From Ophioderma brevispina (taxonomy: Eukaryota > Echinodermata > Ophiuroidea > Amphilepidida > Ophiodermatidae), in NCBI GenBank assembly GCA_023653785.1, contig JAMKCH010001633.1, positions 1-64,000 on the forward strand: DNA of 64,000 nt, given 5' to 3'. Positions 48,896 through 59,754 of this stretch are shown piece after piece. The translations under genes were made by a program, and so were the position numbers. Each line of letters opens with the position of its first letter. Within the stretch, counting starts at the first letter, position 1. Below the pieces are notes generated by a model that was not told the DNA's origin, searched no databases, and worked only from the letters and a program-made list of their open reading frames with translations.

Positions 48896-49427
48896 ATTCA
48901 CGCCTTTCAATGATACCAAAATCTCAGGTTTGACTTTAAACACGTACATTTTTGACATTCTAGACTGGTGTGTACCAAAATCAACTGTCAGTGTACTTAA
49001 TACTTACGTGACCAACATTTGTTTTCGCGCTGGATGCTTTAGGTGTGGGATTTTTTCGTCGAATTTTTTTGTAAATGCGCTTCTTTTCATATAAAAAAAT
49101 TAAAATCGGCCAAGCCGTTAATAAGTTAATCAGTGGTGGTCCCATGAAACCCCCTTGGTCACTAACGGGAGTCGGCTGAGAATATTTTAAAAAATCAAAG
49201 AACCATAGCCATTTTTGCTGATATATATGCCAGAAATCTAGTTCTTTATATTATAGAATGGGAGGACCTTATATGCATGATTCTAGCAGAATCTATGACG
49301 AAGCGAAACTCAATTCAATGCACGCGAGGATCAAGTAAATGATACAACCCGAGAAAGTAAATTGGTAAATATTATATATAAGCTCGGAGAAACTGGCGAG
49401 CACAGAACTAAATAAAGACGAAAAATA

Positions 49428-49505
49428 CACGGTCTCGAACCCGGAGCCTCTCGCATTCTAGGCGTGAGAAATTCCACTGGGCCACAGAAGACTGTGTTAA
49501 TGTGG
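49428..49505 (-). repeat. tRNA-derived SINE head, reverse strand
   Basis: On the minus strand, GTGGCCCAGTGGAATTTC is an A box and CTCCGGGTTCGAGACC a B box. CACGC-CTAGAAT-GCGAG forms a near-perfect anticodon stem-loop. The AT-rich downstream sequence is the SINE body. Confidence 0.6.
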
Positions 49506-50662
49506 AAATCTAGTTCGGATTATACGGGTCATTTAGAACGAAAGCTGAACCCAATTTCAACAAAGTAATACGCGTTTATAAATACTGATTATATTTTCAA
49601 TCGATCTGTAAATTTGGAATTGACCACTTTAGGTGACTATCGTTAGTTCTAGTTGACTATTTGGAAATAATATACAAAGAAATCTCAATAATTATTTAAC
49701 ATAGTATAACTTTCTTTAGGTTTTATACAAATCAAAAATGAAATTATCACTTAAAATGTTTTCAAATGTTCAATAGTTTCAACCATTAGGAGACGGATCA
49801 ACAAATGACGAGTGCATTTATGAAATTGTTGTTTAAGGTGCAAAATGTATTTTTTTTTATTGGGCATAATCGATAAACGATACAAAATAGCAAATATACC
49901 TATGATTCAATATCACAAAAACAGATAACCCAGTCAATAAACCAATATTGCCCTAAAGTTGGCTAAATATCCCAACTTTTTTCCAATGGAATCTCCAAAA
50001 TTATTATAATAAATTATTATTCATAGAATTCCATCTGTTTACCACTAACATATTGACTTTCTTAAGTGGCATCCGATTTTCTATTTGATATACTAGCAAA
50101 GCAATCTGTCTATAATATTGCATTGCCTACCCATCTTTGACAACTTATTTCGAATGGACGACGTTTTCGTCATGGAATTTAGCCAGCCGTGTTCATAAAC
50201 GTGGATTCCTTCAAAAACCCTATTAAATAGTTGATTGACTAATTGCGTGATTTACTTTGAGCAAATAAATCTTTATTCAGACGCGATAATTATAATAAGT
50301 TTAATGATATAAGTTTTAAAAAATCGCTTAGGTACGTTTAACTATGAACTTGACCATGCAGCAGCATGTCTGCCTGCATAATTGCAATTTATATTCCATC
50401 TACATTCCAAGGACACGGACAGCTTTGGCGTTAAAGTAATGATAACGATATATTGAATTAATACCTAAGGCATTCGGAACAGGCACCTATCATGTAACCA
50501 AATGCATCTCTTTCTCTAACATCAAAGGTGTTTGACAGAACCTCAACTTTGAGGCAACATTGGGAATTGCAACACCATTACTGACGCTCTACAAATTAAT
50601 GTATAGAACGCATTTTGACTACTTATGAAATACAAAATCTAAAACCTTTGATTTTTTTCCAG
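49506..50662. other. no recognisable feature
   Basis: AT-rich; could be intron or 5' flank of the sulfotransferase-like locus. Confidence 0.35.
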
Positions 50663-50721
50663 ATATGGCGACAGAAAAATGCATACAGATCAAAGAACCT
50701 AAAGCTCATCAGGGTAACAAG
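50663..50721 (+). CDS. candidate upstream exon of the sulfotransferase-like gene
   Basis: A strong acceptor (TTTGATTTTTTTCCAG) ends at 50662 and a donor (AAG|GTGCGT) follows 50721. The 59-bp exon has an ATG at 50665 and stays open to AAG. Joined to the exon at 51439 it keeps the same reading frame. It would add a short charged segment, compatible with the variable stem region of Golgi sulfotransferases. No signal-anchor is visible, so a first exon, if real, lies elsewhere. The pairing is inferred only from splice sites and phase. Confidence 0.4.
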
Positions 50722-51438
50722 GTGCGTTTTGTGAGTATGTAATTTCTTTCCTGCAGGCATACACTGACAGGGGTGATAAAAAGGTTTGTGACCTCAATAG
50801 TCGCGTCCTTTTCAATGCCCAGTATCCTTTATCCATTGGCTTATGGTGCTACGTACTTAGCTACACAATACCTGTCATTTTTACAATGAACTCCTGGGAT
50901 TTTCTTTATGCATATGTATAAATATTCAATCATAACATTGCCTTCTTTGTTATAACAGTTCTGAACATTTCGTGAGGTGTATTACGAAGAAGAGGGCAAT
51001 ACTAATATTACTTTAAGTAAAGAAACATTCAGATTCTGCGTTGTGCAGAGTTTCGAGTGCCTTATGCACCTCAGGAAAAAAAGCTTTTATGCTTAAATAA
51101 GATGTAAGTGTGATTCCATTACAGCAATATCAAAAAGTAGGGATGGTGATTTGTCGTTAGGCTATGGTTGTAAAATTGGATTTGTTAACAGGTTTAAAGC
51201 ATCATTCCCATCTTCAATTTTCCCAGGTAAGATTCTGAATAATTTCAACAAAGTGGAGAATGTCTTGAAGCACATGTGATGGTTATACCATTGTCTGGAA
51301 GGCTTTAGTTTTTTGGGTCCAAAGCAAGCTATCAAACCATTAGGCCACGGCACTCTCCCCTTAAATGCCCGTTATTAGACATGTTTAATAGAGATACGTT
51401 GATCAGTGCTAATAGATTGTCTTGTATTTTACTTACAG

Positions 51439-52311
51439 ACTCGTGCAAACAGTAGCGATTTTATGAAAATTAGGAAAATATTCAAAAAACGGAGGAAACA
51501 GATGCTTGAACGAGGTGCTACTTATCAGCAGAGAGGCTTACACATCAGAACATGGCCACGGATCCTCCACGAAAGGTAATCGTTGACGATAAAACCAACT
51601 TCTTTAGTGTTTCAGTCCAAAAGATTGCCTGCACAAGTGTGGGAAGTGGTGTTCCTCCCACTGAATGGATTTCTGAACAACCAAAAAAAAAAACTGGGAA
51701 AACTCTTCCACAGTACTTCGTTAACAGACCCGGTCTGAGAAAACTACGCTTGTGAGGAGAATACAACCGGCACCGAGACGTTATATTTTGGGCACTACAA
51801 AAAGTTCTGTTTACAGAAAGCCCTACACACGTGTTTTACCGTGTTCAGGAACAAGTTGGATCCCGATTCAACTTTCGACCGAGCAAAAAATGCAAAAATA
51901 TGTAGGGGAAGGATAACTGCCAAATTCAGAGATAAATCGCACCCAAAGGCTCTTAATAATTCTACATTAACGTTCCAAAAGTTCATTAAGTTTTTACTAG
52001 ATGCAGGCTCAAACGATAATAGACATTGGAAATCAGTTTATGATAGCTGTTTTCCGTGTGACGTCAAATATGACATCATCGGCAAGTTTGAAACACTACA
52101 AAACGATGCAGATTATATTTTAAGACTCACTGGTGTACACGACAACGTGGAATTTCCCAAAGCCGATACAAGCAGTCCAACCAATAGTTCTAATCCAAAA
52201 GTGCTTAAGAAATATTATTCGAAAGTGCCTCCTTTTGATATGAAGAAACTATATGCAAAATACAGAAATGACTTTCAATTATTTGGATACAAAGAAATGA
52301 ATAAAATTTAA
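51439..52311 (+). pseudogene. carbohydrate sulfotransferase family (CHST, Sulfotransfer_2) terminal exon, disrupted
   Basis: Members of this family transfer sulfate from PAPS to glycans in the Golgi lumen. An acceptor (TTTTACTTACAG) precedes 51439. Collinear family landmarks follow: a basic stretch (RKIFKKRRKQML); VIVDDKTNFFSVSVQKIACTS plus a following Trp, equivalent to the PAPS 5'-phosphosulfate loop (VPKVACTNW); HYKKF then RKPYTRVL and VFRNKL, the 3'-phosphate site (VRxPFxRLxSxFRNK); HWKSVYDSCFPC, YDIIGKFETL and DFQLFGY near the end. From 51841 to the stop at 52309-52311, 156 codons are open. Upstream, TAA at 51577 is bypassed only by leaving frame until about 51639. TGA at 51736-51738 is in frame, and 51815-51838 reads correctly only in a shifted frame. 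The loop has Gln for the usual Pro (QKIACTS). It is a young pseudogene or a gene with assembly errors. Confidence 0.85.
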
Positions 52312-52378
52312 AACAAATGGTTCCTAAAGACACATTTGTACCATCTTGCTCAAATTCCTCATACTGAAGATTAATACA

Positions 52379-52443
52379 AATACAGGGTGAGTCAGGGTGT
52401 GCGGACACAATCAGGGTCAAGTTTTTTTTGACTCACCCTGTAT
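52379..52443. mobile_element. 65-bp mini-hairpin with mariner-like ends
   Basis: ATACAGGGTGAGTCA and TGACTCACCCTGTAT are exact complements at the two ends, with a spacer of about 35 bp. TA is at both borders. The ACAGGGTGA tip is shared with the 44.83-kb mariner-like element. It lies about 70 bp downstream of the sulfotransferase stop codon. Confidence 0.8.
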
Positions 52444-54379
52444 CTGTTGAGGGGTTCTTCAACCAAATTGGTAATTCATTTTCATGTTCTTTAATTTATG
52501 GAAAGTTTAGGTAATGTCCAATATTTTTAAAACATGTATGCATTAATTACCTTTGGTTTATTTCATACAACTTAACTGAAAGGAGTACGCAAAATTAACA
52601 AATCCCAATACAATCAAATATAAAATTGGCTTTAAAGGGGCATTTCGTGCTCGATAGCCTAATTCCGGGCTTATGCGAACAAAATGTAGACATTTGTATC
52701 ATCTAAACCGTTAGCCTAAAAATTGTATTTGTGCCTAATCTGAGGCGCAGATTCTGTCGTCTCTGCAAGAAATTCGTAATTTGATATTTTCTGCCACTCT
52801 TTTAAACACCAAAACGCGAAAATTGGCTTTTCACAAGGATCTAGTGATCCGTTAAAGGTGCGTGTTCCGATCGTCTTTGTAACCCCCTGATTTACCCGGA
52901 AGTAGTATTGATTTTGATACCAGATGATCAGGCCGCATTGTTCTCATTGTCGTCCTGAAATTGTAGCCCTCTAATCCATTTGATTCCCAAAGATATAAAC
53001 AAAATACCGCCGTTTTAATGGTTAACCATCAATATTAGGACAGTATTGAATAGGACTTTGCAATATGCATTATTGCTTCTACCATCAAAACCGCAAGCTT
53101 GTTTCCCACGGTACTTGATGGGTACATCAAGCAGAGAACACAATAAACCTAAATCGGATCAAACAATTTTAACACAACAAAATGTACTATATAAGATTTT
53201 TAAGATAATGGGGCTGTCAAGTCACAATAGAGTTTTTCATAATTAGCAGCCGACATCGATTTTTCGATCGATCGCAATTTTCCAAGATAAGGCCGTTCGC
53301 CGAATATTCTTTACGCATACGCAATGACACCTTGGTTACCATGTAAAAACTGTCCAACTGAAAGATTTAATGAGTTGTTTTTTCATGAAAGAGTTCTTAA
53401 GAGCCAGTTACGACAATGGTCGTTCTTGACTTGTTTTAATGCCGAGGTCCTTCAACATCTTTTAAGTGTTACGGCTTTTCATCTGCATTTGTTTCCACAC
53501 AGAAATTGTACGAATTCTTTCGTGACATTCAACATAGTGAATAGTCTTTTGCTCAAGTACATAGTAGACGCCCATGTGTTGCAGTTAGAGGCACATTTAG
53601 CCAACTTTATGTAATTGTTAGAGTTGGTGATATTAAATTTTGTGTCTGAATTGGTTTATAAACTTAACGGCGATCGATCGCAAATTCGATTGATCTTCTG
53701 CTCAGTGTGAAAAACTCTGAGATATTATTTTTGGGGTGTTGTAACTTCTAAAAGTATAACTTTTGGGAAAGTCGAAAAGGTCAAAAGTCACATTTTGGTA
53801 AGATGTACAATATGCAGCTGCAAAACCTTCCAATAATCTTATGCAAACATGGATATCAATTTCATGGAATACAACAAGTTAATCGATATCTTGTTTTAGA
53901 ATATGTACTGATCTCTTCAAGGTTTCGAGCCCCCGTTTAACAATCTAAAATCTGCTGACATCTACATTTGCCACAAAATTTACCTCGGCATGTGTTTCGA
54001 TCAGTATTGTCGCCCGAAAGACGCAAACCCCCCAAACCAAAAGTTGTATTCCACTTCAATCCTCCGATCTGCCCCTGGTGCAAAGAATGACCCCTCCCTT
54101 ACTCCCAAAATTTTCTTAACACTTTAGATTTAATATATATTTAGCGTAATGATGCAGTTTTTAATGAACTGACATGAATGGAATTTACAGACTCAAAAGG
54201 AATTTATATTTCCTGCTTCTCCTTAATTTATGTGTCAAATGCAAATTATTGTGTACAATTTTGATCATAATACAAGAATAGCAAAACTGTTTATTTTATT
54301 AAAGACACACCATAATGAAAAGAAGCCGTTCATGATTTTATGCACATTACTAATTAAGTCACCTTCCAACAACACATGT
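52444..54379. other. no recognisable gene
   Basis: Contains a GGGGCATTTCGTGCTCGATAGCC motif (52636) reminiscent of MITE ends, and two GATCGATCG-centred inverted motifs (53254 and 53672). No element can be bounded. The 96-codon frame 53324-53614 is unrecognised. Confidence 0.35.
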
Positions 54380-54509
54380 GTGGATTTCACAAAGACTTAC
54401 GACGCATCGTGAACCCATCTTAAGTCAAAACGCATTGCAAGTAATACAGTAACGTAGGATGCGTTTGCTAACGATGGGTCGTACGTTGAAATATTTGTGA
54501 AATCTACCC
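54380..54509. mobile_element. 130-bp palindromic hairpin
   Basis: GTGGATTTCACAAAGACTT..ACG and CCCATC..AAAACGCAT in the left arm are complementary to ATGCGTTTG..GATGGG and CGT..AAATATTTGTGAAATCTACC in the right arm. Imperfect arms of about 60 bp. Confidence 0.65.
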
Positions 54510-55381
54510 CAGTGTTTAAATCAAAGAGTAAGCGAGAGGTAGAATCATTACTGTGAAATCCTCTCGACTCTATCGCAATAAATGTATTTAGTTAAGCAAG
54601 TACTGAGGGGGAAAACCTCCGGTATTTGCACTGACTTAATTGTATGGAGAATACTCGGTGGATCTTTTATCTTATCTTTTTTGTAGTTGTTTTTTTTTTT
54701 TATATTTATTTAGAAGCTTTTTTGTGTGCTGAAGATATACCCAACAACTCTTCTAAACACCTTTGGCCCTGCTCTTGCCAATTACAAGAACTTGAAGGAA
54801 GTGTATTTCTGATTCGTATCTGCATGTTACATAGACATTCGACATCATATTTTCACGGCCAAATGCAAAGTATACAAACTGTATTAAAATTCGCCGTCTA
54901 AGTTTGTATATACATTTAAACATAAATAGCTTAGTCTTTCTCTGAAGTGCAGTGGCACATAAAAAGACATACCATTTAAATATTTGTGCCACGTTAAAAA
55001 GTGACGATTCATTCAAGGGTTGATCACTCGTGATCTATTTGCATTTGATTGGCCTGTGTCTCCCACCTTATTTGGATATGTCATAATCGATCTACAGGTC
55101 TAATTTATTCAGAGAGCTTCTAACATTAACATTTTCTAGTATTGAGACCGCTAACCTTGAATATTCGTTCCTCAACAATAGGCGTACAAATGCGACGAAG
55201 ATTAAAAACAGCTTAATGGACTGAAGGCATATTGATTCCACGGAGTCCGAGGACTCGCGAGAGTTCCTTGAACTGTGAGGTTGCGATTTAAAGTCTGGTC
55301 GTGCTGGAAGTTAAATAGACTTGGAAATTTATGTTTTGACCCAAATAATTGCAACAAATGGTTTTGCAACTGCTTTTGGTA
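54510..55381. other. no recognisable feature
   Basis: AT-rich; nothing supportable. Confidence 0.4.
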
Positions 55382-55990
55382 TACACACTGGACAAAAGTA
55401 TTGCAACATAGAGAAAAAAAAGATTTCATAATCACAAAGTGATTTCAAATTGTACCCGCGGTTCTTAACCACACATGGCGCATTGAATGCAAAAGTTGTG
55501 GTTTGGAAGCAGATGTTGTTCCCCAGAATGCTAGAGTGCGAAAAATATTTTGATTTGATTGGCCATCAAGTTGCAATGCGGATGTCTCAAAATTTACCGA
55601 CTTCTTTAAAGACCACTGTCTTCCATTGACGTTATCTCATTTCTGGTCCACACGAGCACTGTACTTTTCCCCCGTAAACATTTAGAGTAAATCAAACCCG
55701 TACAATTCATTTATCGGCGATTTTGGAGTCCTGTGTCCTGTGGCGTTCCTGTGTCTGTATTCCTTCTGGGGTGAAATCGGCAAGTTATCGATCGCCAGCT
55801 CTTTTAATCCGCCTATTTAGGGAACATGACATTCAAATCAAAATGATTTTCGCACTCTAGGATTCTGGGGAATAACATTTGTTTGAAAAACACAACTTTG
55901 ACATCAATGCGTCACGTATGATTAAGAACCGCTGGTACAATTTGAAATCATTTTGTCATTATGAAATCTTTTTTCTGCATGTTGTGTGTA
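55382..55990. mobile_element. Tc1/mariner-like foldback element, arms about 170 bp
   Basis: Left arm: TACACACTGGACAAAAGTATTGC then AAAAGATTTCATAATCACAAA, TTTCAAATTGTACC..CGGTTCTTAA, CCCCAGAAT.CTAGAGTGCGAAAAT. The right arm is the complement of the same order. The right tip lacks about 15 bp (TGGACAAAAGTATTG) present at the left. TA at both borders and the CACTGG..CAAAAGTATTG tip suggest Tc1-type ends. The spacer is non-coding. Confidence 0.82.
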
Positions 55991-56029
55991 GTATTTGATA
56001 TCAGGGGTAACATAGTAAAAATGTAAGGA

Positions 56030-56645
56030 AATCTGTACAATGGATAGTGTAGAAAAAGTGGGATTTGTACAGGGGTACAAAATTAAATATATTCAAATCG
56101 TGTTAAAATATATACCATTTTCAAATCGTGTTAAAATATATACCATTTTTTGAGCTATAGCTAAGCTTAAAAAAGATAGTTCCCCTATTTTTCCTCTATA
56201 GTTTTGGTACAGTGGGATGGAAATCAAGGTCTCCTGGGGTAAATAAAATTACAAGCTGTCCGATTTTGTTAAAACTGGTCTCAAGTTGTTCAGGGCATGA
56301 CAATCAATAAGAAAATGTATACTGGACTTGTGTTTCAAAGTAAACAATATGTGGCTTTCCGAACTATGGTTTGTAACCTCCCATTGGCCCAATGCACTCG
56401 GGCCATATATTGTGCATTGTTATTTAAAAGAAAACAATTTGACACCAAGTTTTAAGAATCCAATGGATTTCAAATTTTACCTCCATAGTGACCTTGAAGA
56501 CATTTTGCTTTTTAACTGTCGAACTACAACCAACAGATAGGGCAACCTATACTTTTTTAAATCGTTGAAACGTGATGAACATGTTGGTACGTTTTTACAC
56601 ATTCTGACCCTTTCTTATTTTGTCTCTTGACCTAGCTTGTCGTCT
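56030..56645. mobile_element. family P foldback element
   Basis: The left arm is reversed (TTTGTACAGGGGTACAAAATT; ATAGTTCCCCTATTTT). The right arm is forward (TTTTACCTCCATAGTGACCTTGAAG, GATAGGGCAACCTATACTTTTTT, GATGAACATGTTGGTACG). The left arm contains a perfect 25-bp tandem duplication (TCAAATCGTGTTAAAATATA and the next five bases) at 56095 and 56120. Confidence 0.7.
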
Positions 56646-58429
56646 ATTCCACTGCTTTACGGCTGGTAGAGTTTCAGTATTTGAAGTATGTTTTCCCAAG
56701 TGTCAAATTATACCAAATTCTGTTCAAAAAACATATTTGTTGCAATTTGGGTTTATTTTCATAAATCCATCCGTCTTAAAATACATCACGCACATATGGA
56801 AACTCATAACTCATAAAAACGCGTTTCTGCTTTAAAACTCCTTAAAATATAAAACTTTTAAATTTTAAGAATAACGTATATTTAAAACTATACGTTATTC
56901 TTATTATCAGCACTGAGGTAGCAAATTGTACCTGCTAAGATAGTGTAACTAAAAGAGCGCGTCAATCAATTGCTTTGCTGAGCTCCAAGCACACACAATA
57001 CGGATACTTTTTGAATGCTACTATCGCTACGCTAGCGCCGTAGCTCGGTAATGAATATTCCCTCCATTGTGGCTAGATTTTGTTACAAAAAGAATGCTCT
57101 AATCGACTAAGGGGCGTGGATCAAATAACCAACTGTATAACAATTCTGTTGTCCCCATCTAGGGGCTAGGGAACCAGTTGGAAATTCATAATAAATTATT
57201 ATCAATCACTACTATCTGTTCCTCGCACATAAACTGGCAACATTTTTCTTAAAAATAAATAAATGTCACCTTCAATTTCTTTTTCCCCAATATCAGAGAC
57301 CCAATGGATATGTATAGACTCAATCAAACATGAGCTAAGATTTACAATGGCGCTCGATGAAGCGCTCGATGGTCAGTGTAGTTTGGATAGCGCGGGTACA
57401 GTCACTACTACCTATAAATAGATCCTTGCTGCAAGTGTTTACTTTCCTTTGTGCGTGAGTTTTATATATTTTTTTCATACCACAGAAATTAAAGAAACAG
57501 CTATGAATTTTTGAACTGGTGTTGTGAATTTTTCCGGGTCCCTGTGATGAAGTGGCCTACCTATTATTTCGTTCTCCATATGTATCCGTCACGCAAATTG
57601 ATAATCAGAACCATAACTTAGTCATAATAGCTTCTTGTACAAGGCCACGGATTATTCTGTATATGTTGACATAGTACAGGCTGGTCCCAAAAATATTAAC
57701 ACTTCGGGACGCAGGCATTTTGTAAACAAATAAAGTACGCATGGGCCTTGTTTGGTATGTTCTTAAAACTAACTAAATAGCTTTTATTTTCTTTATTTGC
57801 ATTTCAATGGCGATATGTGAACAAAAGATATGCTTCGTCAAAACGAGATTACAAATTCGGTTTAGGTCCGATTTGCGATAGTAACATTTGTCAAATTGTG
57901 GTAGAAACAGGATTTTGTGAACATACTCAAAATTGGGGTATTGATTGTGTTTTTTGATTGGCAATTGAACTATTGAAGATATTGCCAATCCCTCATAAAG
58001 TGTGATATTTGTCTTCATGATCATCCCATACTTTTGGGTATATTGCAATATTAATCCAGCCATTTAGCTTTCATTAGCAGAGTTAGACCTTCAAAATCGC
58101 TACCAAACCTACACAGAATGTAACCCAACCAATTAAACCAAATAATCAGACGCTTCCTTATTAGTTCCGGTCCCTCCATAAAATCTTCTGATTTTATGAG
58201 GCAGAAACAACAAAAACATGAAACGTAAACAAAAAAAGAAAGAGAAACTCTTAATAACATGAAAGCCTACATAGACAATGACAAGCAGAATTGTAATATA
58301 AAGACAACCACTGGCGCCCATACGACAGATGCACGGACCAGAAATATGGCAAAAACTCAAGCCAACATTTCTCTCTGTTTAGAAGAGCAGTTGTAGGTAG
58401 ATCAACATTAGGCCGAATTTTTAGTTTTA
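56646..58429. other. no recognisable gene; repeat traces at 57.10-57.35 kb
   Basis: Apart from the segments shared with 43.85-44.36 kb there is nothing supportable. Confidence 0.4.
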
Positions 58430-59079
58430 ACGTGGACATTTCTGGGAAACAAGCTGAAATGTCAGGATTGGTGCAGAAATGGTGTCTCGAAGAACATACT
58501 AAAGTCCCCTAAAATCCTTTTTTTTTCAGAAATAAGGGATGCAAAAGTTTGTCCAGGGGTAAAATTACAAAATTAGAATTGGTCCTTAATATGTGTTCCA
58601 ACATGTTTGTCATGTCCAAGGATCAATAAAAGGTATAGTTGCCCTATCTACAACAACCTGTCGTTTAAGTCTACCAGACCCTAAATCATTCAAAGTCATA
58701 TTTCAAAATGATCCAATTTCATTGAACCCAGATTCAAAGTCTCGTCGAGTCATATTAAAACAGAAATGTTCATTCAAATCACCTCCATGGATTCAATATT
58801 GACAAGATAAGAGCAAAAAAAGCATGACCCCATAAGCCCGTAGAACCCCTCACACGTGGCCCTGTAAGTATTTTTGCAAGTAATGACCATCACCTGTTTA
58901 AATATTCATTTGGTGGTCATGTACAACCAGATGAAGAATTTGACACAAAGATGTGATCTTTCTAGAAGAATCCCGAACCATTCTGAAAATATTACCCCCG
59001 GATGACCTTGAGCCCTTTTAACCATATAGTTATTAAACGACAAGCCATAGATAGGCAAACTATACCTTTTTTTAATCAA
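58430..59079. mobile_element. family P foldback element, left arm and start of right arm (interrupted)
   Basis: The left arm, 58430-58680, is reversed: AAGCTGAAATGTCAGGATTGG, GTCCAGGGGTAAAATTACAAA, ATATGTGTTCCAACATG, GGTATAGTTGCCCTATCTAC. The right arm starts forward at about 58985 (ATTACCCCCGGATGACCTTGAG, GATAGGCAAACTATACC) and stops at about 59079, where the LINE begins. It resumes at about 63749. Confidence 0.83.
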
Positions 59080-59717
59080 GCACAGAATCAATCAATCAAC
59101 AAAATGTATTTCATCTCACAACATTTTTCAACTATACAAATATAAATATAATTACATAAAAACAAAACAACTATGCAAATTTTATTTAGGGCATATAAGT
59201 ATGCCTGATAAGGCAATGTTGTTGAGATAAGGGCACTGCTAAACGCATAGCGGGGAGTTGTAGTTGCCCTTGAAAAAAAAAAAAATGTTACAGTACTAAC
59301 TATTGAATAAGATGGACGAACATAAATTTCCCCGGAACTACTTGGTAACATCGATTAATTACAAATACAATAAGTATAGTTGCCAAAGAGGAAATTTAGC
59401 GATTGTGACGTACGATACCCTTGACCAAAATAAACAAGACAGGGGGGGGGGACGGACAGAATAACAAGTAATAACCGACTGAAATTTCAATGAAACCAAA
59501 AAGTTTGAAAGCAGAAATTGAAACAGAGTTATGGAGAGAGGTATGTTGTTAGAAACTGATGAGTTATTTTTTTAAGTGTAGTTTGAAAGACGCCCAAAAG
59601 GACGGGGAATTTGAGGGTGATCAGGTAGGTTTTTTTTTTTTTTTTTTTTATTTTTTTTTTTGTTTTTTTTTTTTTTTTTTGTTTTTTTTTTTTTTTTTTG
59701 TGTTTTTTTTTTTTTTT

Positions 59718-59754
<37 letters not shown>

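Larger units (their letters stand above)
47126..49196. mobile_element. 2.07-kb element with about 200-bp TIRs (family A-related)
   Basis: The left arm, 47126-47340, and the complement of the right arm, 48985-49196, share TTTTAAAA.ATATTCT, GACT.C.GTTAGTG.CCAAGGGGG, TCATGGG.CC, TTGGCC.ATTTTAATT, GAGACGCATTT/GAAGCGCATTT, AAAAATCCCAC and GCGCGAAAA.CAAAT. The interior holds SINE fragments, a poly(A) run (47608-47630) and the repeat paired with 2.6 kb. No transposase frame is present. Confidence 0.75.

Noticed and set aside
48642..49094. Overlapping frames of 75-118 codons
   Set aside because: They run across a SINE and the right TIR of the 47.1-49.2 kb element.
53250..53700. Element bounded by GATCGATCG motifs
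   Set aside because: The inverted similarity is only about 20 bp and imperfect, and no TSD is seen.
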